DNA from: Prevotella sp. DNF00663 | GTDB lineage: Bacteria > Bacteroidota > Bacteroidia > Bacteroidales > Bacteroidaceae | Assembly (NCBI RefSeq): GCF_001553265.1 | Contig: NZ_KQ960610.1 | Location: 1-64,000, forward strand | Reading direction: 5' to 3' | DNA length: 64,000 bases | Shown: piece by piece, positions 55,521-63,075 of the stretch | Position numbering within the stretch: position 1 is the stretch's first letter | Layout: each line of letters starts with the position of its first letter | The notes under the pieces: generated by a model | Told to the model about the DNA's origin: nothing | The model's database searches: none | What the model saw: the letters and a program-made list of their open reading frames with translations, nothing else | Translations under genes and position numbers: made by a program

Positions 55521-57347
55521 TTATTTCTGCATTTCGTTCAGTTTCTTGTAGTATCCGTCTTTCTCTATCAGCTCGTCATGCGTGCCACGTTCCACGATAC
55601 TTCCGTCGTGCAACACGCATATTTCGTCTGCATGTTTGATGGTAGAGAGGCGGTGTGCCACAGCAATCGTGGTACGTGTGCTCATCAAGTGTTCCAATGC
55701 GTCTTGTACCAGACGTTCACTTTCGGTATCAAGAGCACTTGTTGCTTCGTCCAGAATAAGAATGGGCGGATTCTTTAAGATAGCTCGTGCAATGCTTACA
55801 CGCTGTCGTTGACCGCCCGACAGTCGTCCTCCACGGTCGCCGATGGATGTATTATAGCCGTTCTCCGACTGTATAATGAACTCGTGGGCATTCGCTATTC
55901 GCGCTGCTTGTTCTACTTGTTCAGGCGTAGCATTGTCGGTTCCGAAAGATATGTTGTTGAAGAACGTGTCGTTGAAGAGTATTGCTTCTTGGTTCACATT
56001 GCCTATCAATTGTCGTAAATCGTGGATTCCTAGGTCGCGAACATTGACTCCGTCGATGAGTACTTCGCCTTCTTGAACATCGTAGTAACGCGGAATGAGG
56101 TCGACAAGGGTAGATTTTCCGCTACCACTTTGACCCACCAAAGCTACTGTTTTACCCTTCTCTATCACGAGATTGATGTCGCGTAGCACCCATTTCTCGG
56201 CATATTTGAACGATACATGGCGGAATTCTATCTGATGTTTGAAGCTACTGATATGCTTCGGATGGTCTGTCTCTTTGATGGAAATCTCTGCTAATAGAAT
56301 TTTATCTACGCGCTCCATCGATGCCAAACCTTTCGGAATGTTGTATCCGGCCTTTGAAAATTCCTTCAAAGGATTAATGATTGAGTAGAGTATTACGAGG
56401 TAGTAGATGAACGTCGGACCGCTGATAGTCTGGTTGTTTAGTACTAGTATACCGCCAAACCAAAGCACAATGACTATCATAACCGTCCCTAAGAACTCGC
56501 TCATGGGATGTGCCATCTGCTGTCGGATATTTACTTTCATGATGTTATCGCGGTATTCCGAGTTGATACGGTCGAACCGTTGGTTCATCTTCTCTTCTGC
56601 ACAGAAGGCCTTGATGATGCGTAATCCGCCGAGAGTTTCCTCTACTTGACTCATCGTATCGCTCCATAAAGCCTGTGCTTTGATACTTTTGGCTTTCAGT
56701 TTGCGCCCTACATAGCCCATCAACCAGCCGAACAAGGGGACGAAGATGACTGTAAACAGGGTCAATTGCCAACTTATAACAACCAACGTAGCAAAGTAAG
56801 CGATGATGAGGATTGGGTTTTTGAAGAGCATATCAAGGCTCGACATGATGGAACTTTCAATTTCCTGCACGTCTCCACTCATACGGGCAATGATGTCACC
56901 TTTACGTTCTTCTGAGAAGAAAGAGAGTGAAAGGGCATTTATTTTACGGTAAAGTTGATTGCGTATATCGCGTACTATACCGGTTCTGATGGGTATAATG
57001 GTGGCCGACGATAGGAAATATGCCCCTGTTTTCAGGAATGTCATGAGTGCCAAAAACAGTCCGATGATGAGCAATGTCGTCGTTGCACCCATATCGCCTA
57101 TCATCGATTGCACGTAATAGTTGACATTATTGCTCAGCACTTCTTTTGCTGAGGCGTCGTCCCATGCCATCAATGCCGTTACTTTTGTGGTATCTCCGGT
57201 ATTAAAGAGAATCTGTAATATCGGGATTAATGCGGCAAACGAGAAGATATTTAGTACTGCCGAGAGGATGTTAAACATCACCGATAGTATCAAATACCGC
57301 TTGTATGGCGGCACAAATCGTTGTAATATCTTGAAGAATTCTTTCAT
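55521..57347 (-). CDS. ABC transporter, MsbA-like lipid exporter
   Basis: Half-transporter of 608 residues with a six-span domain (residues 1-~330) fused to an ATPase: Walker A VALVGQSGSGKSTLV, signature LSGGQRQRVSIARAIL, Walker B ILILDEATSALD, H-loop AVAHRLSTIKHAD. The family includes MsbA, which flips lipid A-core. Given the downstream acyltransferase, kinase and glycosyltransferases, lipid A or lipid-linked glycan export is likely. Its ATG follows the VapC stop with no spacer. Confidence 0.94.
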   Translation of the reverse strand: MKEFFKILQRFVPPYKRYLILSVMFNILSAVLNIFSFAALIPILQILFNTGDTTKVTALMAWDDASAKEVLSNNVNYYVQSMIGDMGATTTLLIIGLFLALMTFLKTGAYFLSSATIIPIRTGIVRDIRNQLYRKINALSLSFFSEERKGDIIARMSGDVQEIESSIMSSLDMLFKNPILIIAYFATLVVISWQLTLFTVIFVPLFGWLMGYVGRKLKAKSIKAQALWSDTMSQVEETLGGLRIIKAFCAEEKMNQRFDRINSEYRDNIMKVNIRQQMAHPMSEFLGTVMIVIVLWFGGILVLNNQTISGPTFIYYLVILYSIINPLKEFSKAGYNIPKGLASMERVDKILLAEISIKETDHPKHISSFKHQIEFRHVSFKYAEKWVLRDINLVIEKGKTVALVGQSGSGKSTLVDLIPRYYDVQEGEVLIDGVNVRDLGIHDLRQLIGNVNQEAILFNDTFFNNISFGTDNATPEQVEQAARIANAHEFIIQSENGYNTSIGDRGGRLSGGQRQRVSIARAILKNPPILILDEATSALDTESERLVQDALEHLMSTRTTIAVAHRLSTIKHADEICVLHDGSIVERGTHDELIEKDGYYKKLNEMQK

Positions 57348-57755
57348 TTATTCTCGGTCAATCCAATTCTCTATTTGGAGATTTGGGATTCTTTCCAAAT
57401 GTTTAGTATTCTCTGTTACCATCACACATTGATTGATGATGGCCGTAGAACCTATCAATAAATCAAAATTGTCTATCAGATTCCCTTGCTCCCTTAGTAA
57501 AGCTTTTGTTTCAGCAAAGACCTCCAAGCAGTCATAGATAGGTAAGACGTCGAAGACTTTAATAAGCGATGAAATCTCATCTCTATTGCGTGGATTCTTA
57601 CCAACGGCAGCACCATATAGCAACTCGGCCACTGTTATTTCTGAGATATAGCAATTCTCAATACCCACACTTTCTATCTTTTCAGGAATATGATATTTAT
57701 TCTTGAAATAAGAAATGCAGATATTTGTATCAAGCAAATATTTCCGTCTAGTCAT
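57348..57755 (-). CDS. vapC: PIN-domain ribonuclease toxin (VapC/FitB-like)
   Basis: 135 residues with the four acidic positions of PIN nucleases: LLDTNICISYF (Asp), SEITVAELLYG (Glu), DNFDLLIGSTA (Asp) and VTENTKHLERIPNLQIENW near the end. VapC toxins cut tRNA or rRNA. The upstream antitoxin overlaps by 8 bases but carries a nonsense codon. The stop is directly followed by the ABC exporter start, so toxin and exporter are probably on one transcript. Confidence 0.92.
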   Translation of the reverse strand: MTRRKYLLDTNICISYFKNKYHIPEKIESVGIENCYISEITVAELLYGAAVGKNPRNRDEISSLIKVFDVLPIYDCLEVFAETKALLREQGNLIDNFDLLIGSTAIINQCVMVTENTKHLERIPNLQIENWIDRE

Positions 57756-58017
57756 TTAAAGGAAGTATTTCGCGTTCGTAATCGGCTTTTCTACCTTCGG
57801 CAATGGTTTCTTCGATAGTATCCATACTCGGATCATTCTCCCAAACACCTGCCAACTGTTTGAAAAGTTTATATCTTTCAGTCTGCTTTGCCATATTATT
57901 CCTTTCTTTTCTAGCTTCTTCGATGAGCCTTTCTCCAAGTCACTGCTTATTACAATAGCTTAGTGAAAATGAATTGATATAATCTAATAGATTGTTGAGT
58001 GGAACTTGTGCCTGCAT
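57748..58017 (-). pseudogene. VapB-type antitoxin interrupted by a TGA codon
   Basis: From ATG 58017 the frame reads MQAQVPLNNLLDYINSFSLS, YCNKQ, then TGA at 57940-57942, then continues in frame LGERLIEEARKERNN and MAKQTERYKLFKQLAGVWEN to the TAG at 57748-57750. The LS.....W(L)..RL.E pattern is common in this antitoxin group, and Trp is expected where TGA stands, so a TGG-to-TGA change fits. An in-frame ATG at 57894 could still make a 48-residue C-terminal piece, the part expected to bind the toxin. The end overlaps vapC by 8 bases. A sequencing error is possible. Confidence 0.75.
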
Positions 58018-58277
58018 AAAATCTCCTTTTTATTCGTCTTCCTTGCAAACTTACACAAAAGTTTTGATATTCCATACAATGCGAGGGATTTATCATTGTG
58101 AGGCAATGCACAATAGGGATGTAGCAAGAATGATAAATGCTAGCACTAGAGATGGCATGTAGTCTGTCTCGCAAGGTCTCATACCGATGATTGGTAGACT
58201 GGCTATAGGGAGACGGAGTACACTCCGTCTCTACTGTTCGACACTGCTTTTTATAGGTGTTTTTGTTGGCGTTGAAC
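58018..58277. other. Spacer between vapB and miaB
   Basis: Holds a candidate vapBC promoter (minus strand TAAGTTTG at 58046-58053) and a perfect 10 bp hairpin GAGACGGAGT/ACTCCGTCTC at 58210-58231 with a 2-base loop, followed by CTTTTTATAGG on the plus side. A relative of the hairpin (GAGACGGAAA/TTCCGTCTC) is at 60208-60229. No gene seen. Confidence 0.5.
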
Positions 58278-59606
58278 TTACACTTCTTCTCCAAACAGTG
58301 TGGCACTCGTGCTTCCGGTGATTCTCACTTTCACGAATTCACCGATATGATGGTTGCCTTTATCGAAGATGACAGCCTTGTTTTGTTCGGTTCTACCCAT
58401 CAATTGCTGGCGACTGCGTTTGCTGAATCCCTCTACAAGTACTGTAAATTCCTTGCCTTCATCCTTTTTATTCTGCTCGGCACTGACCTCTGTTTGCAAT
58501 TGTATCAACTCGTTCAAGCGGGCAATCTTTTCTTCTTCCGGCACGTTGTCGGGTAAATGTTTGGACGCATAAGTACCCGGACGCTCGCTGTATTTGAACA
58601 TGAAGGCCGAGTCGAAGCCTACCTCGCGTACCAACGATAACGTCTCTTCAAAGTCGGCACGGCTCTCGTTGTGGTAGCCGATGAATATATCGGTGGTGAT
58701 ACCGCATCTGGGGATGATGCGACGGATATTGTCTATCATCTTCAGATACTCTTCGCGGGTGTATTTGCGGTTCATCAGTTTGAGCTGACTGTTGCTTCCA
58801 CTCTGTGCCGGGAAGTGGATATGCCGGCATAGGTTGGGCTCTTCGGCGATGGCATACAGGATGTCTTCGCTCATGTCTTCGGGATTTGAGGTGGTGAAAC
58901 GTACGCGCATGTCGGGTACCGATTGCGCTACTGTCCTCAATAGTTGGGCGAATGAGGTGCTGCCTTCTTCGCGTTTGCCCGATGGCGACAGTCCGTAGCT
59001 GTTCACATTCTGTCCGAGTAGTGTTACTTCTTTGAATCCCTTGTCGTGTAGGTCGCGCACTTCTTTCAAGATGCTTTCTACATCTCGCGAGCGTTCACGG
59101 CCACGGGTGAAGGGCACAATACAGTAGTGGCAGAAGTTATTGCAGCCACGCATGATGCTCACAAAGCCACTCACATGGTTTCCACCGATACGTTGTGGCA
59201 CCACATCGCGATAGGTCTCGGTCTTTGAAAGCTCGATGTTCATGGCCTTATGACCTGTCTCTACTTGCGCAATCATATCGGGCAGGTTCAGATAACTGTC
59301 GGGGCCGCATACCAAATCGGCATGGTGATTGTTGATTAAGTTGTCTCTCACGCGTTCAGCCATACAGCCCAATACGCCCAAAATCAGTTGTCTGCCTTTC
59401 TTTTGTTCGGCATGTAATGTTTCTAATCGGTTGTAAATCTTGTTCTCCGCATTCTCTCTGATGCTGCAAGTGTTCATGAATACAGCGTCTGCTTCGTCTT
59501 CTTTCTCGCAGATTTCGTATCCTGCCATCTGCATTACAGAGGCTACTACCTCGCTATCAGCAACGTTCATCTGACAGCCGTAGGTTTCTATATATAATTT
59601 CTTCAT
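58278..59606 (-). CDS. miaB: tRNA-2-methylthio-N6-isopentenyladenosine methylthiotransferase
   Basis: Radical-SAM enzyme adding the methylthio group to i6A37 of tRNA, 442 residues. N-terminal UPF0004 domain with its cluster cysteines (IETYGCQMNVAD, NTCSIRENAE, LGCMAERV), radical-SAM CNNFCHYCIVPFTRGRERSR, and a C-terminal TRAM domain (EFTVLVEGFSKRSRQQLMGR). ATG 59606 gives the conserved MKKLYIETYGC start; the frame upstream to 59723 is translation of the promoter-bearing repeat and is not part of the gene. Confidence 0.97.
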   Translation of the reverse strand: MKKLYIETYGCQMNVADSEVVASVMQMAGYEICEKEDEADAVFMNTCSIRENAENKIYNRLETLHAEQKKGRQLILGVLGCMAERVRDNLINNHHADLVCGPDSYLNLPDMIAQVETGHKAMNIELSKTETYRDVVPQRIGGNHVSGFVSIMRGCNNFCHYCIVPFTRGRERSRDVESILKEVRDLHDKGFKEVTLLGQNVNSYGLSPSGKREEGSTSFAQLLRTVAQSVPDMRVRFTTSNPEDMSEDILYAIAEEPNLCRHIHFPAQSGSNSQLKLMNRKYTREEYLKMIDNIRRIIPRCGITTDIFIGYHNESRADFEETLSLVREVGFDSAFMFKYSERPGTYASKHLPDNVPEEEKIARLNELIQLQTEVSAEQNKKDEGKEFTVLVEGFSKRSRQQLMGRTEQNKAVIFDKGNHHIGEFVKVRITGSTSATLFGEEV

Positions 59607-59650
59607 CCGTTTTAATTGGTTATATGGATCATCTGGGATGTGAGTTATCC

Positions 59651-59735
59651 GATGCAAAGATAGCACAAACGAGCGCAATGAAAATTTATTTTCAAATTGC
59701 CGAGTGCAGTTTAGCTTATGCAAAGGTAGTGTAAA
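59651..59735. repeat. Promoter-bearing dispersed repeat upstream of miaB
   Basis: Second copy of the element at 23935-24018: ATGCAAAGATAG, GAGCGCAATGAAAA, TTTTCAAAT, GCCGAGTGCAG, CTTATGCAAAGGTAG. On the minus strand both ends are perfect -7 elements, TATCTTTG (59655-59662) and TACCTTTG (59721-59728). Confidence 0.75.
59655..59662 (-). promoter_or_regulatory. Candidate miaB promoter -7 element within a repeat
   Basis: TATCTTTG on the minus strand; leader about 42 nt to ATG 59606. TACCTTTG at 59721-59728 is a second candidate with a leader of about 108 nt. Confidence 0.5.
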
Positions 59736-59849
59736 TCAATAAGATAAGCAAGTAAACGACTTCTTTTGTGATGATGACCAAGCTACTTGTTGATACACAT
59801 TTAGTCTTATTCTCTTGTGGAATGAATAACTAATAAACTCAAAAACTTA

Positions 59850-60080
59850 TGAACTCAATTTGCTGCAAAGGCGAGGCAATATTGCTGCAAAGCCCGGACA
59901 GCGTTGCTGAAGAACCGAGGCAGAAAGACTGGGGAGGCACTGCAAAAGCCCCTCTCCAACCATCTACAGCCCCACCCCAACCCTCCCCAAAAGGGGAGGG
60001 AGATGGTTTTAAGTTGACAAGTAGACGAGTTTAGGTTTTAGTATTTAAGTTTTTGAGTTTATAAGTTTTAAGTTGTGGAA
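59850..60080 (+). repeat. About 230 bp mosaic repeat, copy 3
   Basis: Same order as 24405-24640: GCTGCAAAGGCGAGGCAA block, GCGTTGCTGAAGAACCGAGGC, then CCCCACCCCAACCCTCCCC hairpin with AAAAGGGGAGGGAG (59965-60007), then TTTTAAGTTGACAAGTAGAC and TTTTTGAGTTTATAAG tracts. Confidence 0.75.
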
Positions 60081-60094
60081 TCGAAAAGGCTCAT

Positions 60095-60398
60095 CTCTTT
60101 CTCCCTCTTCTTTTGGAGAACCATCGGTCATCGACCGAGTAGTCGCAGTCGACTCAACCGGTGCGATAGAAAACGAGGGAGATAATGGCGGGGGAGAGAC
60201 TCCTGTAGAGACGGAAAGTTTTCCGTCTCACAAGCAAAAGGGTGCAAAAAACAAGTCCCATCTTAGCTCTTTCTCAAGGGGAAGAATGTTGTATTGAGTT
60301 GATAAGTTATGGGTTGGGAATTAAGTTCATGAATTTTTGAGTTCATGGGTTCTTTGTTCTTCCTTCCTCTTTGGGGAGGGATAGGTTGGTTTTTATGG
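60095..60398. repeat. Further repeat remnants downstream of the epimerase gene
   Basis: Partial hairpin copies at about 60098-60125 (CTCCCTCTTCTTTTGGAGAA) and 60361-60398 (CCTTCCTCTTTGGGGAGGG), a GGTCATCGACCGAGTAGTCG palindromic segment near 60127, a GAGACGGAAA/TTCCGTCTC hairpin at 60208-60229, and a GAGTTGATAAG tract near 60296-60350. The 60081-60445 stretch holds no gene that I can support. Confidence 0.55.
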
Positions 60399-60445
60399 TA
60401 TATGAGATTGGTGTACACACCATCTCTACAAAGCAAATATAAAGG

Positions 60446-61486
60446 TCATTGCTGGTCTTGTTTGATGGATTCTATCAGTCGGGCGAACATTTCGCGCATG
60501 CCGTAAGCCGGTTTCCAGCCCAAGGCCTGCATGCGCCCGGTGTCCAATCGCAGCTTAGTGGTGGGCGAGTAGCCCATTCCCTCGGTCAGGTTGACGACTA
60601 CTTGCACGATAGGATTGAACTCGTGGCAGAGCATGCGAGCCATGTCGACGATAGAAATATAGGTCTCTTCGTTGGCTATGTTGTAAGCCCGACCGCTTTC
60701 TCCTTGTGTCGCAAGACAGAGCATGGCAGCCATGGCGTCCGTCGTGTAGCAATAGCAGCGGCTCAATTCGCCTGTGGTGTGCAGTTCAATGTCGCGACTG
60801 TCGATGATGGCGCGGGCAAACTGGGCAAACACCCGGTTGTCGTCGGCTGCCACACCGGCTCCAAACGTCTGTGCCAGTCGGGCTATCCTGACAGGCAGTC
60901 CGTACTCGGCGGCATAGGCATGGCATAGGCATTCGGCCGCGCGCTTGGCCATGGGGTAGCTGCTGCGCGTGTCCATAGGGTCTAAGAATCCCTGCCGGTC
61001 TTCGGTCAGCGGTGTGGAATCGTCGTACACCGTGCCGTAGACTTCGAGCGTAGATGCATAGACCACCGACTGCACGGCATGTCTTCGGGCATACTCAAGC
61101 AGCGTGCGTGTACCGTCGAGGACGGTCGTAAAGGTCTCCGCGGGATGTTCCACGAAGTAGCGCGAGGCCGTGGGAGCAGCGAAATGGATGATATGTGTGG
61201 GTGCCTCGTTGGGCAGGAAGGGCAGCGAAGCGGCGAAGTCGTAGACATAATATTGATGCTGTGGCGTGGCCGCACCGAGCAGCTGGGTGGCTTTTTCTAG
61301 GTTTCTCACCACGCTGATGATGCTGATATGGAGCTGTTGTTGCTCGTTGAGAGCCTGCAGACAGCGTACCATGCACGAGCCAAGGAGTCCGGTGGCACCG
61401 GTCACCATGATTCGGCTGCCTCGCAATGCGCTACCGTCAAAGTGGGCGGCAAAGCGGAGAAAGTCTTCTTTCTGGACGTTGTTCAT
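60446..61486 (-). CDS. NAD-dependent epimerase/dehydratase (extended SDR)
   Basis: 346 residues. Rossmann motif MVTGATGLLGSCMVRCLQ, IHFAAPTASRYFVEHPAE, catalytic Ser region VYASTLEVYG and SYPMAKRAAE (YxxxK). It is of the nucleotide-sugar epimerase/dehydratase type. Directly downstream of a TarI-like cytidylyltransferase and a LicD gene, which suggests it works on a CDP-activated alcohol or the sugar it decorates; the true substrate is unknown. Base composition is visibly richer in G+C than the 48-58 kb region. Confidence 0.9.
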   Translation of the reverse strand: MNNVQKEDFLRFAAHFDGSALRGSRIMVTGATGLLGSCMVRCLQALNEQQQLHISIISVVRNLEKATQLLGAATPQHQYYVYDFAASLPFLPNEAPTHIIHFAAPTASRYFVEHPAETFTTVLDGTRTLLEYARRHAVQSVVYASTLEVYGTVYDDSTPLTEDRQGFLDPMDTRSSYPMAKRAAECLCHAYAAEYGLPVRIARLAQTFGAGVAADDNRVFAQFARAIIDSRDIELHTTGELSRCYCYTTDAMAAMLCLATQGESGRAYNIANEETYISIVDMARMLCHEFNPIVQVVVNLTEGMGYSPTTKLRLDTGRMQALGWKPAYGMREMFARLIESIKQDQQ

Positions 61487-61489
61487 CGT

Positions 61490-62206
61490 TTAGAGTCCGA
61501 ATATTTGTTGGTCTTCGTGTACCTTCACCATCGCCCGGAACACGAAGAAGTCGGTCGGGGTGGTAATCTTGATATTCTCCATGGGACCGATGACGGTGCC
61601 TAGCTTGTAGCCATAGTGGCTCATCATGGTGCATGAGTCGATGAAATCGTGCAGCCCCTCGGCGATAGCCCGTTCGTGGGCGGAGAGAATGTCAGACAGT
61701 TTGAAACTCTGAGGTGCGCGTGCTATGAGCGAATCGGAGCGCGAGGGAATCTCCAAGGATCCATCGGGCTGGCGCACGATAAAGGTTTCTGTGGCCGGGA
61801 TGCACGTGATGCAACTGCCGCATTCCTCTACTTTGCGCAGGTTGTCGGTGATAGTCTGCTCGGTAATCAGGGGGCGCACGCCGTCGTGGATGAGCACCGT
61901 GGCGTCGGCTTGGGCTATCTCCTGAGCTGCTTTCAGGCCGTTGTAGATGGACGCCTGTCCCGTCTGGCCGCCGGGAACCATCTTGACCACCTTGTTGATT
62001 TCAAACTTACGCAGTTGCTTTTCGAGGAAAGGTATCCAGTTTTCGATACATGCTACCACGATGGCATCAATCTCCGGATGGTTGTCGAACAGCTCTAATG
62101 TATAGATGATGATGGGTTTTCCGTTGAGATCGAGAAACTGTTTGGGGCGCGACTTGGTGTGCATGCGCAGGCCGGAACCACCGGCAAAAATCACAGCTAT
62201 ATTCAT
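61490..62206 (-). CDS. IspD/TarI-family CTP:phospho-alcohol cytidylyltransferase
   Basis: 238 residues with the CTP-binding start VIFAGGSGLRMHTKSRPKQF and VLIHDGVRPLITEQTI, GQASIYNGLKAA and the C-terminal ENIKITTPTDFFVFRAM. IspD uses MEP and TarI uses ribitol 5-phosphate. The IFAGG start, the KSRPKQF spacing and the LicD/SDR neighbours favour the TarI-like branch that supplies a CDP-alcohol to LicD; IspD of the MEP pathway cannot be ruled out from sequence alone. Confidence 0.9.
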   Translation of the reverse strand: MNIAVIFAGGSGLRMHTKSRPKQFLDLNGKPIIIYTLELFDNHPEIDAIVVACIENWIPFLEKQLRKFEINKVVKMVPGGQTGQASIYNGLKAAQEIAQADATVLIHDGVRPLITEQTITDNLRKVEECGSCITCIPATETFIVRQPDGSLEIPSRSDSLIARAPQSFKLSDILSAHERAIAEGLHDFIDSCTMMSHYGYKLGTVIGPMENIKITTPTDFFVFRAMVKVHEDQQIFGL

Positions 62207-62220
62207 ATCGTGAGATGTTT

Positions 62221-63054
62221 TTAGTCGTAGAAGACGATGTCTATCTGGTGTCGGTCGCGTTTATCGCGCGGTGGCAGATCCATATAGTTGCCATACGCGA
62301 TGCGACAAAGCTCTTCGGGATTGGACGGTCCTTCGAAGGTATGCCCCTCGAAGACGATGGGTTTGTGCGGAACCATGTATTTCTTAGGGTTCTGCTCGTA
62401 GAACCATGCGCCGTAGGAGTGCATGTAGAGTTCGGGATTTCCAAAGCACCTACCGATGAGACGGAATGCAGGGAACACCACATGATGGAGTGTCTGATAG
62501 GTCATCTGTGCCAAACGGGGGTGCGAACCGGCCAGATAGAGGTTGGTGTTGACCGACAGCTTGGCGGCCAGATGCTGTAACCATGGAATCATGTGTCCCT
62601 CGTACGGGAAGATGTCGACGTGCAGTCCGCGGAATTTCTGGGCTTCGTGCATGCGCCGGTCTTTGCTGCCGGCTGCCGCGGTACTGCGGTTTTCGCTCTT
62701 CAGGTCGCGCAGACACGACCACTCTTTGTAGAATCCGGGGTCGGTATCGTTGTCTTGTAGCACGTATTGAGGATGTGGATGCATCTTCAGATAGCGGCAT
62801 AGTTTCTTGTAATCCTTGTAGCTCAACACCATGTCTATATCGTCATCCCATGGGATAAAGCCTCCGTGGCGCAGCGCACCGAGTATGTTTCCGCCGTCGA
62901 GTCGGCATGCCACGCCTATCTTCTGGGCCGTTTCTTGCAGGTAGATGGCCATGTCGAGCATGCGAAGTTGTGCCTGTCGCAGCACCGAACCGTCAGGATT
63001 GTAGTCGCGGCGTAGGGTCTCGTCGGTCTCGCCCGTGTTATATTGTTTCGTCAT
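62221..63054 (-). CDS. LicD-family phosphotransferase 2
   Basis: 277 residues with the LicD core CRLDGGNILGALRHGGFIPW, DDDIDMVLSYKDYKKL, and HVDIFPYEG. It probably transfers a phospho-alcohol from a CDP donor made by the adjacent TarI-like enzyme to a glycan. It ends YGNYMDLPPRDKRDRHQ, a segment also typical of the family. 14 bases separate it from the cytidylyltransferase gene. It differs clearly from LicD 1 at 48439 outside the core. Confidence 0.93.
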   Translation of the reverse strand: MTKQYNTGETDETLRRDYNPDGSVLRQAQLRMLDMAIYLQETAQKIGVACRLDGGNILGALRHGGFIPWDDDIDMVLSYKDYKKLCRYLKMHPHPQYVLQDNDTDPGFYKEWSCLRDLKSENRSTAAAGSKDRRMHEAQKFRGLHVDIFPYEGHMIPWLQHLAAKLSVNTNLYLAGSHPRLAQMTYQTLHHVVFPAFRLIGRCFGNPELYMHSYGAWFYEQNPKKYMVPHKPIVFEGHTFEGPSNPEELCRIAYGNYMDLPPRDKRDRHQIDIVFYD

Positions 63055-63075
63055 TTCAAGTCTGTTTTTGGCAAT

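Noticed and set aside
57756..57938. 60-codon frame as the antitoxin
   Set aside because: The VapB-like sequence is in another frame and overlaps vapC by 8 bases as expected.
57950..58306. 118-codon frame upstream of vapB
   Set aside because: A different frame over the antitoxin start gives a protein that matches the antitoxin pattern; this frame has no motif and lacks a promoter.
59607..59723. N-terminal extension of MiaB
   Set aside because: It is a translation of the dispersed promoter-bearing repeat; the conserved protein starts at 59606.
60073..60297. 74-codon frame in the repeat region before the epimerase
   Set aside because: Runs through palindromic repeats and has no protein signature.
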